DNA of 25,569 bases from positions 1 through 25,569 of the forward strand of contig JABANN010000495.1 in NCBI GenBank assembly GCA_013115125.1, in the 5' to 3' direction. Of this stretch, positions 8,101-19,104 are shown piece by piece. A program made the translations under genes and the position numbers. This DNA is from Perkinsus olseni. Lineage: Eukaryota > Perkinsozoa > Perkinsida. The notes under the pieces were generated by a model that was given only the letters and a program-made list of their open reading frames with translations, was not told where the DNA came from and ran no database searches. Positions within the stretch are counted from its first letter, which is position 1. Each line of letters begins with the position of its first letter.

Positions 8101-9930
8101 GGGCGGTATTGGGACAGCCTACGCGACAAGGAGCCGCACGTGAAACTGGTTTGAGGATCAGAGAATCGGTGATCGACTCTGTTGTCCAATCCAACCAATC
8201 GCTGCTAAGCTATCGTGGAATATTGAAGGATAAGCACGCGGTGCGAGCTCGCGCTATCGGCTGCGACGAAATCGTGGGGTCCCAAATTAGACCCCCTAAT
8301 TTTGTTATGTATATCACTGGTATACATCATCATATCATCATATAATATCAGCTCTGCTGCACTGAGCCGTGTGCACTCACCATCAGCCGCGACTAGCAGC
8401 TCGCTGCAAGAATAAATAGGCTTCTACACCATTTCCCGTGGACGGTCATTTTTGCCTGGTCACTTGTCGAACGTGCACTGCAACTTGCAGTCTGCAAGTT
8501 TGACCAGGCAAACGTCTCGCTGGAGTCCAGCGGCTGGAAATTCATCGTGCGGTGTCGCAAAGTTACTTCAAGAGCCTCTGGTACACTTGAGAATTCTCAT
8601 CTCGTTCTGACATCTGCCAGAGCCTATGGCCCATAGGTGAATTTTTTTCGCTGGAAAAGGAGGATAATCAACCCAAGCCCGTGGAGCGGGAGAACATGTA
8701 GTGCGGAGCGAGTTCCGAACTTGAAGGATTATTGACATCGAATATAGCGCTCGCAGGTACACATAGACAATAGCTGAGCAAGTAAGGTGAGCTTCCGTTG
8801 TTAAACAGTGTTACTCACATCATGATAACTCATCATTGATGAGCTCTCCATCAACTAGAATTTCGTCAGCCGCAACTTTTACCAGTAGCTAAGCCACTCA
8901 GTGACTGCAGTGGCACTCGTTTAGACCATCGTGATTCTCATCGCAGAAACTAATAAGTGAAAAACCAAGGGCTTTGGCGGGAAACATTTCTTGCTTTAAC
9001 AATAAGAATTAGATTGCATTCACAGCGTATATCGTACATGTTCTACCAACAATGTCAGAGAGGCGGCCAATGGAAAAATGAAGCGGCCAGCCCTTCGAGA
9101 ATAAATGAGTGTGACGGATTTTCCGAAAATCATTTTCGGCATGTGGTCGTAACAGAGCTCGTTCCAAGTTCCGGCTGCGAACCACGGCCCGTGATGCAAA
9201 CTCGAATTTGCGATTTCAGTTCAGCTTCGTCTGGTCAGAAACAGAAAGACGGAAAGCTCAGAGCTAGCTGACGCAAAACAGCTCCCGTCGAAGGAGGAGA
9301 ATCTCATCTGATGAGCAATGGCTGAAGGTGCAGCAGCAGCCGAGTGGTGCGAGAAAATACCTGAGACAACGCCAAGTGTTTTCACGCCCAGTTCGAGTTG
9401 AACTGTTCGACCATCCAAGTACTGTCATATGGCCCATATGAGGTACCAATCGCAACTTGATGGCCTACGGCTCTTCCTAGCTTTGTGCGTACTCAGAGCA
9501 ATGCTCTGAGGACTTATGCCATAAGTAACTTTCGAACTGTGCAAAAGCCATCCGACACGGGTCACTTCGCCAGGCGGACTGAGTTCGCCGGACTCTGCCT
9601 CTAAGCTCACATGAGAATTCTGCCGTAGGATCCGATCATAAAACACGTGAGTTCGCCAAGCGTAACGCTTGGACGGTTCCCCGGCAAGTCGCCGCGCATT
9701 CCCCCAGAGCACGCATGTGTCTACTGTGTCGCACGCGTATCTTTGACTCCCTCGCGCGCGTGTGGGTATCACGCTGTTCATGGGGAACCCTACGCTCCGA
9801 CCGTTCCCTCTCCAAGAAAACCCCGCATCGTTTTCTCTGCGCCCGATTTTCTTAACATGCGAAAACATCGCAAAGTCGCTTCGTGATGGCAGATTAATAA
9901 GACCACTCGTGAGCTGCTGACGTCGGCCGC
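8101..9930. other. Gene-free stretch with short palindromes
   Basis: No open frame here has recognisable domains. Notable structures are an inverted repeat at about 8450-8515 (TTTGCCTGGTC and its complement), 9426-9440 (CATATGG/CCATATG, 1-nt centre), and the pair 9492-9510 and 9512-9526 (9-1-9 and 7-1-7). A minus-strand open frame of 193 codons (9425-10006) is discussed among the rejected items. Confidence 0.5.
9492..9526. repeat. Paired perfect palindromes (9-1-9, 7-1-7)
   Basis: CTCAGAGCA-A-TGCTCTGAG is followed after one base by ACTTATG-C-CATAAGT. This is the same paired, single-base-centre arrangement as at 6088-6136. Confidence 0.85.
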
Positions 9931-10000
9931 CTGCGGCAGGGATCATACCTGAGTCTCGCGCGTGAGAGTCCGAGATACTAACCGCTAGACCAGAAACTCT
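9931..10000 (-). other. tRNA-Glu/Asp-like pol III head (SINE head or tRNA pseudogene)
   Basis: On the minus strand TGGTCTAGCGG fits the pol III A-box consensus. GTTAGTATC, then an anticodon-loop-like CTCTCAC, and a B-box-like GGTATGATCC follow at tRNA-Glu/Asp spacing. The acceptor and anticodon stems do not pair well, so this is not a working tRNA gene. A tRNA-derived SINE head or an old tRNA pseudogene is more likely. No second copy was found in the window. Confidence 0.45.
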
Positions 10001-10010
10001 GCACAAATAC

Positions 10011-10990
10011 CGAACCTATTTTCGTTGGCTCCTCGACACGTTTGCGACGACTTGCTCATAATTACAATTCTTCCGCTTCGAAATGTCACAGTGAGCCCAC
10101 CAACAGCCGTTACACCTCTGTCAACTATTCTATCGCTATGCCGTCAGGCGAGCAACACACGCTGAATTTTGCAGAAAAGTATGGCGCCCGCGATCTTCGT
10201 TAACTGGCCGCCAGTTACTGGCGCAGCAAAGATTAGATCGAAGGGATACATGGACCATGTAACATGGTGAATACAGGAGACCAACTAACTTGGGGGTAGC
10301 ATCAACAACCATCAGTGGGCTTATTCAATAACAATCTTCACACGCTTCGCCCTCGGAAACTGCATCTCGAGTGCCTGTGAGATGTGTTGGTAGAACCTGT
10401 GTGGCCGCCGGCCACTGGCCGGGTGTGAAAGTGTCTTGAAAAGACAAAGATACCAGCACGCTGTTCTTTGATGTGCCACCCGGAGTCGACAATCACCAGG
10501 GTCGTAGAAGTTCTATGATAGAACGGATTGATACTTAGAGCAGAAGTCTTACACCTTCGAGACACGCTGGGCTGTGAGTTGTGAAAGGGATGGTATTTAC
10601 TGAGGTAAAAATGGCTCTACCGTTACCTCAACGAATCGAGTATCGTGGACAGTGGCTCGAAAAGGTTACGTTTCTTCGCGAAATTACCTATGAGTCTTGC
10701 GTGAGGATCTATTCCTCCATGGTTCATTTCTCCTACGGGCAAACACGACAGGATATTGCCCAATTTGCCAAGTATGAGAGAAGCCCTTGGATACAGTGAC
10801 ACCCCCCGCCGTTCAAGACTTCTAGAAAAGATTTTTATGCGTGAAATGGTGCGGTTCCAGAATCGATTCTGAGTTTCAGAATTGGTGTATTGAGCGACCC
10901 CTGATTTTCTCCACTTGCTTCTACGAGGGAGTATGCGCCGAAATTTTCAGATATAAAACCTCTCTCTTTCTTTCTTAGACTGAATTCCTC
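10011..10990. other. Gene-free stretch upstream of Misato
   Basis: It holds perfect 7-1-7 palindromes at 10209-10223 (CGCCAGT/ACTGGCG), 10254-10268 (ACCATGT/ACATGGT) and 10408-10422 (CCGGCCA/TGGCCGG). The last ~30 bases form a pyrimidine tract ending TTCTTTCTTAG, likely the splice acceptor for the Misato mRNA. No coding region is recognised. Confidence 0.5.
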
Positions 10991-10992
10991 TC

Positions 10993-13900
10993 ATGTTCAA
11001 AGAGCGAGAGAATCGGTCGCAGATGATAACACTGCAGTTCGGCCGGGCTTCGAATCATGTGGGTGCCCAGTATTGGAATATCCTAGAGAAATCTGATGAT
11101 AAAAAGGCTGTGGAACCGCAGTACAGGTCGATCGATCGGCCTCGAGTCTTTATATGCGACTTTAACAGGGCACTTGGTAGTAGCTGGGAAGGGGATGGCT
11201 GGTCATGACGATGCGTTCCATAAAAATTGGAAGTACATTGTCAACTTCCGTTGTCCGTCTTCTATACCGCAGGGGACGATAGAGTTAGTCCTACCATAAA
11301 ACCACCAAATAGGGAAGTAGTCCTCTGTAGAACGCCTTGAGTGTGGAGTTCGGAGATGAATCTTGGTCTCAAACTCAATATGTTCTTCGAATCATGCCTG
11401 ATAATTTTGGCGAGAGTTTTAGAAGGGAAAGGGCGCCTTGCTTAGCACCCATTTCACTGGCAGTTTGTGATCTCCTTCTGGGGTATGGTTGAACACCGCT
11501 CAAATTCTGCCGCACCGATCGGCGGTCTTGCCGCTCAGTTTTACCTGAGTATATGATCCACCTCGGAGTTGCAATCGGCGACTGTCTATTACTCGGGCGA
11601 GCATTAGATATAATTCTTCACGAGGCTGCGGAAATTCTCGCCGCTTTTTTCCGTAGAAATTCGGTAATTTTTTCGATCTGAGAGCGGATGGTGAACCGGC
11701 TTCGTCTGGTCCGTCTGAGTTATTTTAAAAATTATTATACCATTCTCGGAGCACGGCACTAAGTTTTTATATCGATCATCATGTAGGACCCGCTATGTCG
11801 CGTCAAGGGAACTCCGAGTTGGGATCCGATGAGATGAGTCGAGTTTATAATGAGCAAGCATCGAGGGTGCAGGTGTATCGGAGGGATGATGTTGATGGCG
11901 GAGGGGACATGTATTGGACCAACTACATGAGTACACCTCTAGAGAATTGCTGTAATAGGAAGGGGATCTTGGTGGACTGTGCGTTGGGAATTTCGCTCGC
12001 AAAGCTTATGAGTGGTAGCCTGTAGATCACAACTATCGATCGTGCGTTTCCCCATGTTTCTGGTTCCGTACGCTCCACCTTCGGTTCGGCGAGGTTATTA
12101 TGGACTGTGAAAGGAGATAGTGCGACACTATGGGACCTCGTCGTTGTGAAAATGAGAGTTATTTTTTCGAAGTGACTCGCATTCGCTGTCCGCAATTAGT
12201 GGCGTATTATTGAATAGTAATTAATAGTGATCAGTAGGCAGGTAGTGATGCTACCTAAACGTCCACCAGAAGAATGAATTATATTTTCATTAGTAATGAG
12301 TTTCACATGATATTACTCTCCTCGCCATGATTATATTGTTGTAAACTCCGTGAAGATCGCTGCGTGCTTTATCATTGTGGATAGGGTCACTTCGCCATGA
12401 AAGGCAGCTTCTTTCGGGGTCGCTTTTATATTCCGCAATTTACTTGTGAAGGTTTGAAACGAAAGGTGGCGTCTGAGTGACACTAGTCTTGTGAACAACG
12501 CGGGGCGGCGGCGACGTATGGTCGAAATCCGCAAAGATATGCTTTTAGCGTACTGTGGTTCATCTTGAGGTTGAAAGATACTCATTTTACTCCCGGCGAT
12601 TATGGTACTAAAGAGGATGCTTATTATTATTCGCCACATACTGATTGGTCGGAGACGTCCTTGCGGAGGCTACTGGAAGGATGCGATCGTTTGGGTACTG
12701 TGCAGGTAGGTTCACTGCCAACCCAGATCTGGGAATTTCGTGGCGCGCGGGAATGAAGAGCGTCCCTCCGCGAAGCAACCTTGAAGCATCGTCTCGGTTG
12801 ATATGAAATGGACAAGTAAAGTTGATATTATATGAACTCTGTAGTGTTAGCGAACCTTTTCGTTCGGTCGTAGTAAACGAGGGCGTTAATGTTTTGGGAG
12901 TCGGTTGACGATATCGCGTGTCTTGGTAGCAGGAGCTGCAGATGCCTTCTGATCGTCATGGCAAATTTGAAATAACGGGAGGATGAACTCTGTTATTAGT
13001 AATGGGTTGCTTCAGATGCTCTATGATGTTTCTGCTTCCTTTACGGGTCTCTGCACGACGGCATTTGAATGGTTGGCTGAGGAGGCACCGAAGAAAGATG
13101 TCATTTTACTACCAATAGAGACTTTCGGGAAGGGCACAGAGGCTTCACATTGGTGTAATAACATTTCATACCACACTTCCCCCGGATCATGTCTGAGTAG
13201 GCCTCAATTTCGCCTACTCTATTAGCCGATGCCTGCCCACTGAGAGCAGCCCTCTCCATGTCCTTGGATGCCTCCCTTCGTCACAGCCCTTCGGGTCCAT
13301 CCTCGACGATGAGAGGCTCTACCGGTAGGCTTCGCGCTTCCACTGGCTAAGGAGCTTCTCTCTGTTGAATTTCTCGCTAGCGGAGCATTCTCTCTCTATC
13401 TTGCCTGAGGGGTGATGGTTGGGCTCGCTCGTCGTTACGCGGGGCCGAACGTGCCGGCTACAGTAGCCCGACGGTTTGATTTCCGAAGCGCTCCGCGATC
13501 TACTCGTCGATTTTTTTGAGAGGACTTGTCCGCTGACGATAGTGTGTGAACGCCGAGAAACGGCTCAGTCGGACTAGCTCCGATGCATCTTCTTTGAAGA
13601 GGGTTGAGTTTGGGTACGTCTATTGAGCACAGAGAGTAGAGCTCAGATGGACAGGTAGTCTGTAAAATGACTTCGCTGAGAGTGTCGTTGTTATCGATGA
13701 TGTTTTCCTTATCACGGCTGAGGGAAGCTGCTCATTGTCAGGCGATCCGCACCTGTTGCCCTCTCCCTCGCTGCACTAGCGTATTCCCAGTACACGAAGA
13801 ATGAAGAGTCGAGCTACAAGACGGCACTGCGGGGCCGAGGTGGTCTGGCGGATTGGGGTTTACTGGGTGGTGGTGATGGGCAGTGGAGATACACGGCTGA

Positions 13901-14634
13901 TGCGGTAGGAAGGGCTCACTGGGCGGGGTCGGGAATGAGTGATAATGGACGACTTCGGAGAGGATAGTCAATAGTATTGAGTGTCTTTATCGAGTAGTTG
14001 AGCGTAGGAATGCACAGAGAAGGGGGATTAGTCGTGGAAAATTCGCACTAGTATGGGGCTTCGCATGAATGAAGGCACATGCTTTAATTAAGAGAATGCT
14101 TGATCCTGAGTGAACTCCATAATTAATATAAAACACTTGGTGAACCTATTATGTTTACCAACTCAGACTGGTTTGTGTAAACGACGGTAGATAGATTAGT
14201 TTTTCTGCCGGTGTCGCACGAGATGAACTGCGTCTGTATCAGGTGACGCTGCCCGACCATTTCCCTCGACAGTATCTTGGCCTCGATGATGATGCCCATG
14301 TGATGTCCGTGGAGACCTCCCTTCAGTTGATGGGTCCTGCCTGTCTCCGTCAAGGTGGTTGGGGAGAAGCTGTTCAAGGGTGGTGCAATGTTATTCGCTC
14401 GATCGCCTTTCCCCAGTTACTCGTTGCTTGTCGGAGTTACGGAAATTGAAGACCACGGGCGGCCTCGACCAATGCATAGGTGAGGTTAATGATGTCGTGC
14501 TTTTATGGCAGTTTGGTGGCTCAGTGAACTCGAACGGTGCTCTGGAGGCCGACAATGTGGATGAGTTCGCGTCGACGTTGCGGGGGATGATGGATGTGGA
14601 CGCTCCGGTGACGGAGGAGGACTCCGACGATTAA
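10993..14634 (+). CDS. Misato/DML1 family protein, multi-exon
   Basis: Misato/DML1 proteins are tubulin-related and act in mitochondrial distribution and in chromosome segregation. The N-terminus reads MITLQFGRASNHVGAQYWNI, the family signature like human LTLQLGHFAGFVGAHWWN; PRVFICDFNRALG follows. A later exon contains WSETSLRRLLEGCDRLGTVQ (family EECDxLQGFQ). It is joined by a phase-0 intron 12706-13015 to MLYDVSASFTGL (family LCDLHDGFSGV), then by intron 13153-13225, an LPTESSPL segment, intron 13325-13741 and RSAPVALSLAALAYSQYT. An exon from 14198 carries LYQVTLPDHFPRQYLG, and the C-terminus has ALEADNVDEFASTLRG then EEDSDD. Exons between ~11170 and 12565 (one probably near 11800-11940 with YWTNYM) and near 14390-14511 are not resolved. 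The start may be 10993, 14 nt after a strong acceptor, or 11023. All boundaries are by eye. Confidence 0.8.
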
Positions 14635-14773
14635 CGTGTTAAGAAGATGTGTTTCTAAGCGTTGCGGAATTGTGTTCAGTCGAGGCTGGAAAGACTGTCG
14701 TCGTCGTCGTCGAATGTAGCAGACGACGGCAATAGACGACGGTGTCACGGCATAGGCGGTCTGTTGTTGTGCA

Positions 14774-16497
14774 ATGGCTAGCACGCCCCCACCAGAAGGG
14801 GAGGCAGCTCATGAGCATCATCATCATGTCCATCACCATCATCACGAGGTGTTGCACTTCCCGATGCCTGTGGATGAGTTGAGGGCGAAGAGAGCGGCGG
14901 CGAATCAACGCGCAACTGCAGTGATTGTGAAGTCGCAGTCTAGTGTGAGTGGGGGAATGCTGCAGAGCTGGAGGATCAGCTGTTGGCGAGGAGGCTGATG
15001 TGAGTGTGGTCGGTCTTTGGTAGTTGTTCGTACCTCAGTCTAAGAAGAAGTCGGCCGATGCGCAAGGTGGAGCCCTCCTGGAGCCCATTCATGAAACTTA
15101 CGTGAGTAATGTAGCGGCTGCGGCTGAGCATGTCTGTTGTAGGTTTTGGATCACGTGGCGGATCTACTGCGGAAACAGCATCTTAATATGACAGCTCCGT
15201 CATTCCGGACTCGGATTGAACCGGAAGTCGTCTTCTCAGCGAATTTGTTCTTTCGAAGATTTTTCACTCGGTAATACGACATCGGCAGGATTCGAACCTG
15301 CGCGGGCTGAGCCCATTGGATTTCAAGTCCAACTCCTTAACCACTCGGACACGATGTCTCTGTCTAGAACGATTCACTAGGGTAGGTAAACCTGTAGTTC
15401 CAGTTGTTCTCAGCCATTCAGTGTTGGAGTTTGACCCTTTGGTCGTGATATTCTGCTGCGTATCTCTCGCCTGCAAGACTGAGGAGTTTCACGACACCGA
15501 CGTACGCGGGCTGATGCTCATGCCCGAAGGGGCCGATTCCAGTGGAAGTAAATACGTGGTCGACCCGAAGATTCTCGCTGAGGTGATGACGTCGTGAGAC
15601 CTCATGAGCTCCTGAATCTAATCATCAGGTTGAGCTGGACCTTCTCAGCGGCTTGAATTACGATTTAGTTGTCGACCAGCCTTGGCCTCCTCTCTTGCTC
15701 CTCTGCCGTCGACTCGTGTCTGGCAACCATCTGGATCGGCCAACGGCGGAGCGCATTTTTCGGCATGCCTCGGACCTGCTCACTTCAAAATGGCCGTAAG
15801 GACATGGCTCTTCTCGGATGGATGTTTCGGGGGTCACGGTGTCGTCTCACATCTGAAGCTTCTCCCAGTTCTCCCTATTCGCGGTTCGTTTTCCTGCAGG
15901 TATTGCGATGCCGTTGCGGCGTTCCCGCCTGGAACCCTGGCCGCCTGCGCCGTTGGGAGCGTTTGGCCAACGATTGTGTCTGAGTCGACCACACGGGATG
16001 GTCTCGAGGTTGTGTCCAAGATTATTGCGGACATGGGAGCAGAGGAAGGCTCTAGCGCGGATGAGTTGGAAAAGACCTTGAACGAAGTTGGTTGCCAGGC
16101 CTACATCGAACGTTCCATTTTAACTCTCAGATCACCATCCTGTTCACCGACTTCGAGCGGAATCGATCGGATCCGATGATGTTCGACCCGACTTTGATGA
16201 TGCAATTGGTTAAATATCGACAGAAGTTTGAGCGCACTCGCCTCCGCACGCTGGCCGGCGACGAGTCCCGAGTAAGAATCGCCACGACTGGGTTCGCCCC
16301 CACGTTGCGGTGGTCAGGCAAGTTCAAGGAAAGGGTCGAAGAGGAAGAGTAGCAAGAGCAAAGAGGGAGGGAGCAAGAAGCCGAAGAAATCGAAGAAAGA
16401 AGCAGCGCCCCCTCCAGCGCCCTCTGTTCTGTCCTCGCCCGATGCTTCCTCTGTTTGCCCCAGTATTAGCGGTGAAGAGGACGAACCTGCGAGTTGA
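14774..16497 (+). CDS. CCNH: Cyclin H (CAK/TFIIH cyclin), nine exons
   Basis: Cyclin H activates CDK7 within the CDK-activating kinase and TFIIH. Exons traced: 14774-14942, 14980-14999, 15039-15101, 15143-15270, 15414-15582, 15629-15795, 15900-16086, 16131-16271, 16318-16497. All junctions are GT-AG and keep phase, giving 407 aa. The first intron is the least certain. Landmarks in family order: His-rich N-terminus (residues ~13-24), VDELRAKRAAANQRA, LLEPIHETYVLDHVADLL, SVLEFDPLV, SLACKTEEF (human ACKVDEF; K148), ILAEVELDLLSGLNYDLVV (human ILEYELLLIQQLNFHLIV; E185), then second-box AFPPGTLAACAV. The C-terminal tail is Lys/Ser-rich, then acidic (SGEEDEPAS), like the charged tail of human cyclin H. 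The intron 15271-15413 contains a tRNA-Ser on the other strand. It starts 140 bp after Misato. Confidence 0.85.
15278..15358 (-). tRNA. tRNA-Ser(UGA)
   Basis: Minus-strand 81-nt tRNA. The acceptor is GACATCG paired with CGATGTC, the D-arm is TCCGAGTGGTTAAGGAG, the anticodon arm is TGGAC-TTGAAAT-CCAAT with anticodon TGA, and a long variable arm (GGGCTCAGCCCGC) is typical of serine. The T-arm is GCAGG-TTCGAAT-CCTGC. A and B boxes are intact, with no intron. It lies entirely inside cyclin H intron 15271-15413, antisense to that gene, starting 7 nt from the splice donor. Confidence 0.95.
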
Positions 16498-16580
16498 GAA
16501 TCGTTTTACTCGTGGAGAATGTTGTGTTATGTGCAGGGGTCGAACCTGCGACCTTTCGATAGCTCCCAGCCTTCTCCCCG

Positions 16581-17144
16581 ATGTTCTCACTGGGCCGTAT
16601 ACTTCTCAATACTCGTGACTTGGCCGCCCCTAAGAAAAAGACAACCTGGTGGGTCGTCTCCGCAGCGGAGCGATGCTGTTATGTTTTTCTTCCCCAGGCG
16701 AACAGTCCATCGGCGTCGAGTGTTGACCTTCCGCTACGACCACAGGTGGCGCTATAGAATTAGACATCAACACTACGAGAGACGGTAAGGGGAAGATGCC
16801 TTTCTCAGTGGCCGAGCATGTCACTAATTCTCGGTCTCGCTTACTTTTTCCAACTACGTACCAGTGCCTTGATGAACGTACCAGCTCCGTTACACCGTGG
16901 CCGCATGCCCCGGCCCTCACCGCTACCGAAGGCTGGAGGCCCACCTCGTGTTTCTCGTTGTTGTCTCTCAGACAGCTGGTGGCATCCGATTTCTTCCCCG
17001 CCGAGGCTAAGCCTAGATTCCGATACGCAGGCTTCTGGTGAGCGTCCTTGCCTCGCATCAACCTCGGATACTCCTATCCTCAGGCCGGGCATCTTCAATC
17101 ATGCCGGCACGCCGGAGGTGGAGAGAATGCAAAAAGTCGAGTGA
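16581..17144 (+). CDS. Probable small intron-containing gene, unknown product
   Basis: An ATG at 16581 follows a pyrimidine-rich stretch and a CCCAG acceptor-like site (16565-16569). The frame reads MFSLGRILLNTRDLAAPKKK and reaches a possible donor at 16649 (GTGGGT), with an acceptor at 16697 (49-nt intron). Downstream coding-looking pieces are AIELDINTTRDGKGK near 16755-16800 and a Ser/Pro-rich end (SLDSDTQASGE, LRPGIFNHAGTPEVERMQKVE-like) stopping at 17144. A further intron may run ~16819-16863. I do not recognise a family and the splice model is incomplete. The minus strand also has a 143-codon open frame here without recognisable domains. Position between cyclin H and the SET gene, in the same orientation, supports a real but unresolved gene. 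Confidence 0.35.
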
Positions 17145-17341
17145 TGGTGTTTCTGTATGATCAATGGCCGCGTATTTCATGTTTTCCCATTTTTCGCGTT
17201 CGCGAGTGTGCGTGCGAGTCCAAGGCCGACAGTACGGCTCAGTTAGACTAGCACCACCGACGTACCTTTCTGTAGGGGATCAGTTCAGCCTGTTGAATGT
17301 GCGTTAGCGAGTATCGGGATTAGTCTTAAAGGTCCGTATTT

Positions 17342-18607
17342 ATGTCAAACTCCTATTATACCGAACTCATCACTACCATCGGAAGCGAGGACCTTCACGT
17401 TAAGGCTGAGCACAGCGATGATCGCGGCATGGGCTTGTATGCCACTGAGCCCCTAGAGGCCGGTGAAACACTCTGGGCTGAGCGTCCTCTCCTCGGTGCA
17501 TTGGTACGGGCCTTCGATCGCCCTCTGTGCGTCTGTGAGACTTGCGGTCGGTTTCTAGGGTCGCTGCAGCTGCAGTTGAAGTACGGGCTTGGCATGGTGA
17601 GTGGCAGTGAGATGGCGAAGATCTTCAACGACGGCGACGACGATACGGTCCACGAGCTTCTCTTTACTCCGAAGCTACCGAAAGTCCCCGGGGAAGCAGC
17701 TAGGCTGACTGATGAGACGCCGTGTCTTTGGCAGGGGGATGGAGAGTTTCTGTTTTTCTGTTCCCAACATTGTCGTGGTGGGTTTGAGAACGTACATCGT
17801 CCGTTGTGGCAGAGCGAGGCCGGGCGCAGGGTCCGGCAGGTGGCCAGGGAGGGCGATATGGAGTATCTTTTGTTGGCGGCAAAGGTCGTCCTAGGATTCT
17901 CCGGTGCTGATGATGGGTTGAGGGAAGGTGTGAGGAGATTGTGTGGTGGTGACCAGAGCTACTGGGAGTGTGTCGATATACCTGAAGACGAGAAAGAAGC
18001 TGCGACCTTCATCGAGGACTGCAAAGATACGCTCGAGAAGGGCTCGAAGGCGATGGCAGGGTTAGTGGACAAGGCGGACGACGAGACGAAGAAGTTGGGC
18101 ACTTTCAAAGGACTGAACGGCCTGGTGGGCAAGCTCTGTCGCAACGCCATCATGGTCACCTACCCGAACCCTCTGACGGAGTATCTTTTGGCCATCTCCC
18201 AGACGGACGCCGACCTCACCACTTTACGAGCTCTCGTGCAGAAGGCCAAGCCCGTGGTTGCGGACGATGAAGACGACGGCGACGATTTTGTCCAAGTGGA
18301 TTTGGGCGAGGGTGTTGTCGCTGACAGTCGGACGTTGTGCCCGCACTACCGAGGCTGGGCAGTCTTCCCCCTTCTAGCCTGTGTGAACCACTCTTGCCGG
18401 CCCAACCTAGAGACAGAGTTCTCCGGTGATGGCGCGACGTTGGTGGCGAACGTCTCGGAGTCCGCTGCGATCGCTGCTGGTGCGGAGCTGACGATCAGCT
18501 ATTGTGACGTCGAGGAGGGGTCCACCGAGGAGAGGCAGAAGCAACTCGCTGCTTATGGCTTTGAGTGTCAGTGTGAGCGATGCTGCAAGAAGGCCAGAAA
18601 GGCTTGA
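17342..18607 (+). CDS. SET-domain protein, SMYD-like lysine methyltransferase, 421 aa
   Basis: Single open frame, no intron seen. The SET N-terminal motif RGMGLYATEPLEAGE lies at residues ~28-42. A cysteine-rich insert splits the SET domain as in SMYD proteins (CVCETCG at ~63-69, FFCSQHC at ~138-144), but it is shorter than a full MYND finger. The catalytic core has NHSCRPN (349-355), then AGAELTISYCD (379-389). The post-SET cluster CQCERCC at ~409-415 would bind zinc. An acidic stretch, DDEDDGDD, lies at ~308-315. The family transfers methyl groups from S-adenosylmethionine to lysines of histones or other proteins. The SMYD5-like subgroup is possible, but I cannot assign an orthologue. The start at 17342 is the first ATG of the frame. 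It lies about 200 bp after the preceding unknown gene on the same strand. Confidence 0.88.
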   Translation: MSNSYYTELITTIGSEDLHVKAEHSDDRGMGLYATEPLEAGETLWAERPLLGALVRAFDRPLCVCETCGRFLGSLQLQLKYGLGMVSGSEMAKIFNDGDDDTVHELLFTPKLPKVPGEAARLTDETPCLWQGDGEFLFFCSQHCRGGFENVHRPLWQSEAGRRVRQVAREGDMEYLLLAAKVVLGFSGADDGLREGVRRLCGGDQSYWECVDIPEDEKEAATFIEDCKDTLEKGSKAMAGLVDKADDETKKLGTFKGLNGLVGKLCRNAIMVTYPNPLTEYLLAISQTDADLTTLRALVQKAKPVVADDEDDGDDFVQVDLGEGVVADSRTLCPHYRGWAVFPLLACVNHSCRPNLETEFSGDGATLVANVSESAAIAAGAELTISYCDVEEGSTEERQKQLAAYGFECQCERCCKKARKA

Positions 18608-19104
18608 ACACTCTCGAACGTACTGACTGGAACTTGAAGGTGTTTAGTTGTCAGTGGGGGGCCGTCGCGGCTGAGCGGGGACTCTCCCTTGGCTTGAAAT
18701 GGAAGCGTTGATGAGATATTCAGTCAATGTTGACGCGGACCACTGCTGCTGTTGAGACCTCGACTGATTCTGGACGCCACACAGCTCGAACTGTGCTGGC
18801 AAGTGAACGCTATCAACAATCCAAGTGCTTGACAGTGGCAAGAGTCCACAGGGACACACAGTGTCCCTTAGGAGGCTTGGGAGCTCGCCCTACTGCGGAA
18901 CTCAATGCCACGGTGATTTAAAAAGTGAGAGTCCGTCGGGTATCAGCCTTATTCAATAAATCAGCTACAACACGATCGGCTGTTAATATTGGTGATGGTA
19001 TGTTTGCGGTGTTCTACTTGATCCCTAAGCCTAGAATGAGGGATTTAGGAGAATCCACGCTGATGCGCGCGCGTTCAGTCTTCCGACCTTGTGACAAGTT
19101 ACGG
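18608..19104. other. Gene-free stretch between SET gene and peptide gene D
   Basis: No recognisable coding region. A perfect palindrome with 8-bp arms (AGGGACAC/GTGTCCCT, 3-nt centre) lies at 18850-18868. Confidence 0.5.

Noticed and set aside
9425-10006. 193-codon minus-strand open frame
   Set aside because: It overlaps the tRNA-like pol III head and several perfect palindromes, has no recognisable domain or signal, and its composition looks like random translation of GC-rich DNA.
16531-16610. Second tRNA gene on the minus strand
   Set aside because: A good T-arm (GCAGG-TTCGACC-CCTGC) is present, but no matching 5' acceptor strand, D-arm or anticodon arm could be paired. At most it is a tRNA fragment.
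16630-17061. 143-codon minus-strand open frame opposite the unknown gene
   Set aside because: No recognisable domain. It looks like the shadow of plus-strand coding pieces with a GC-rich third position.
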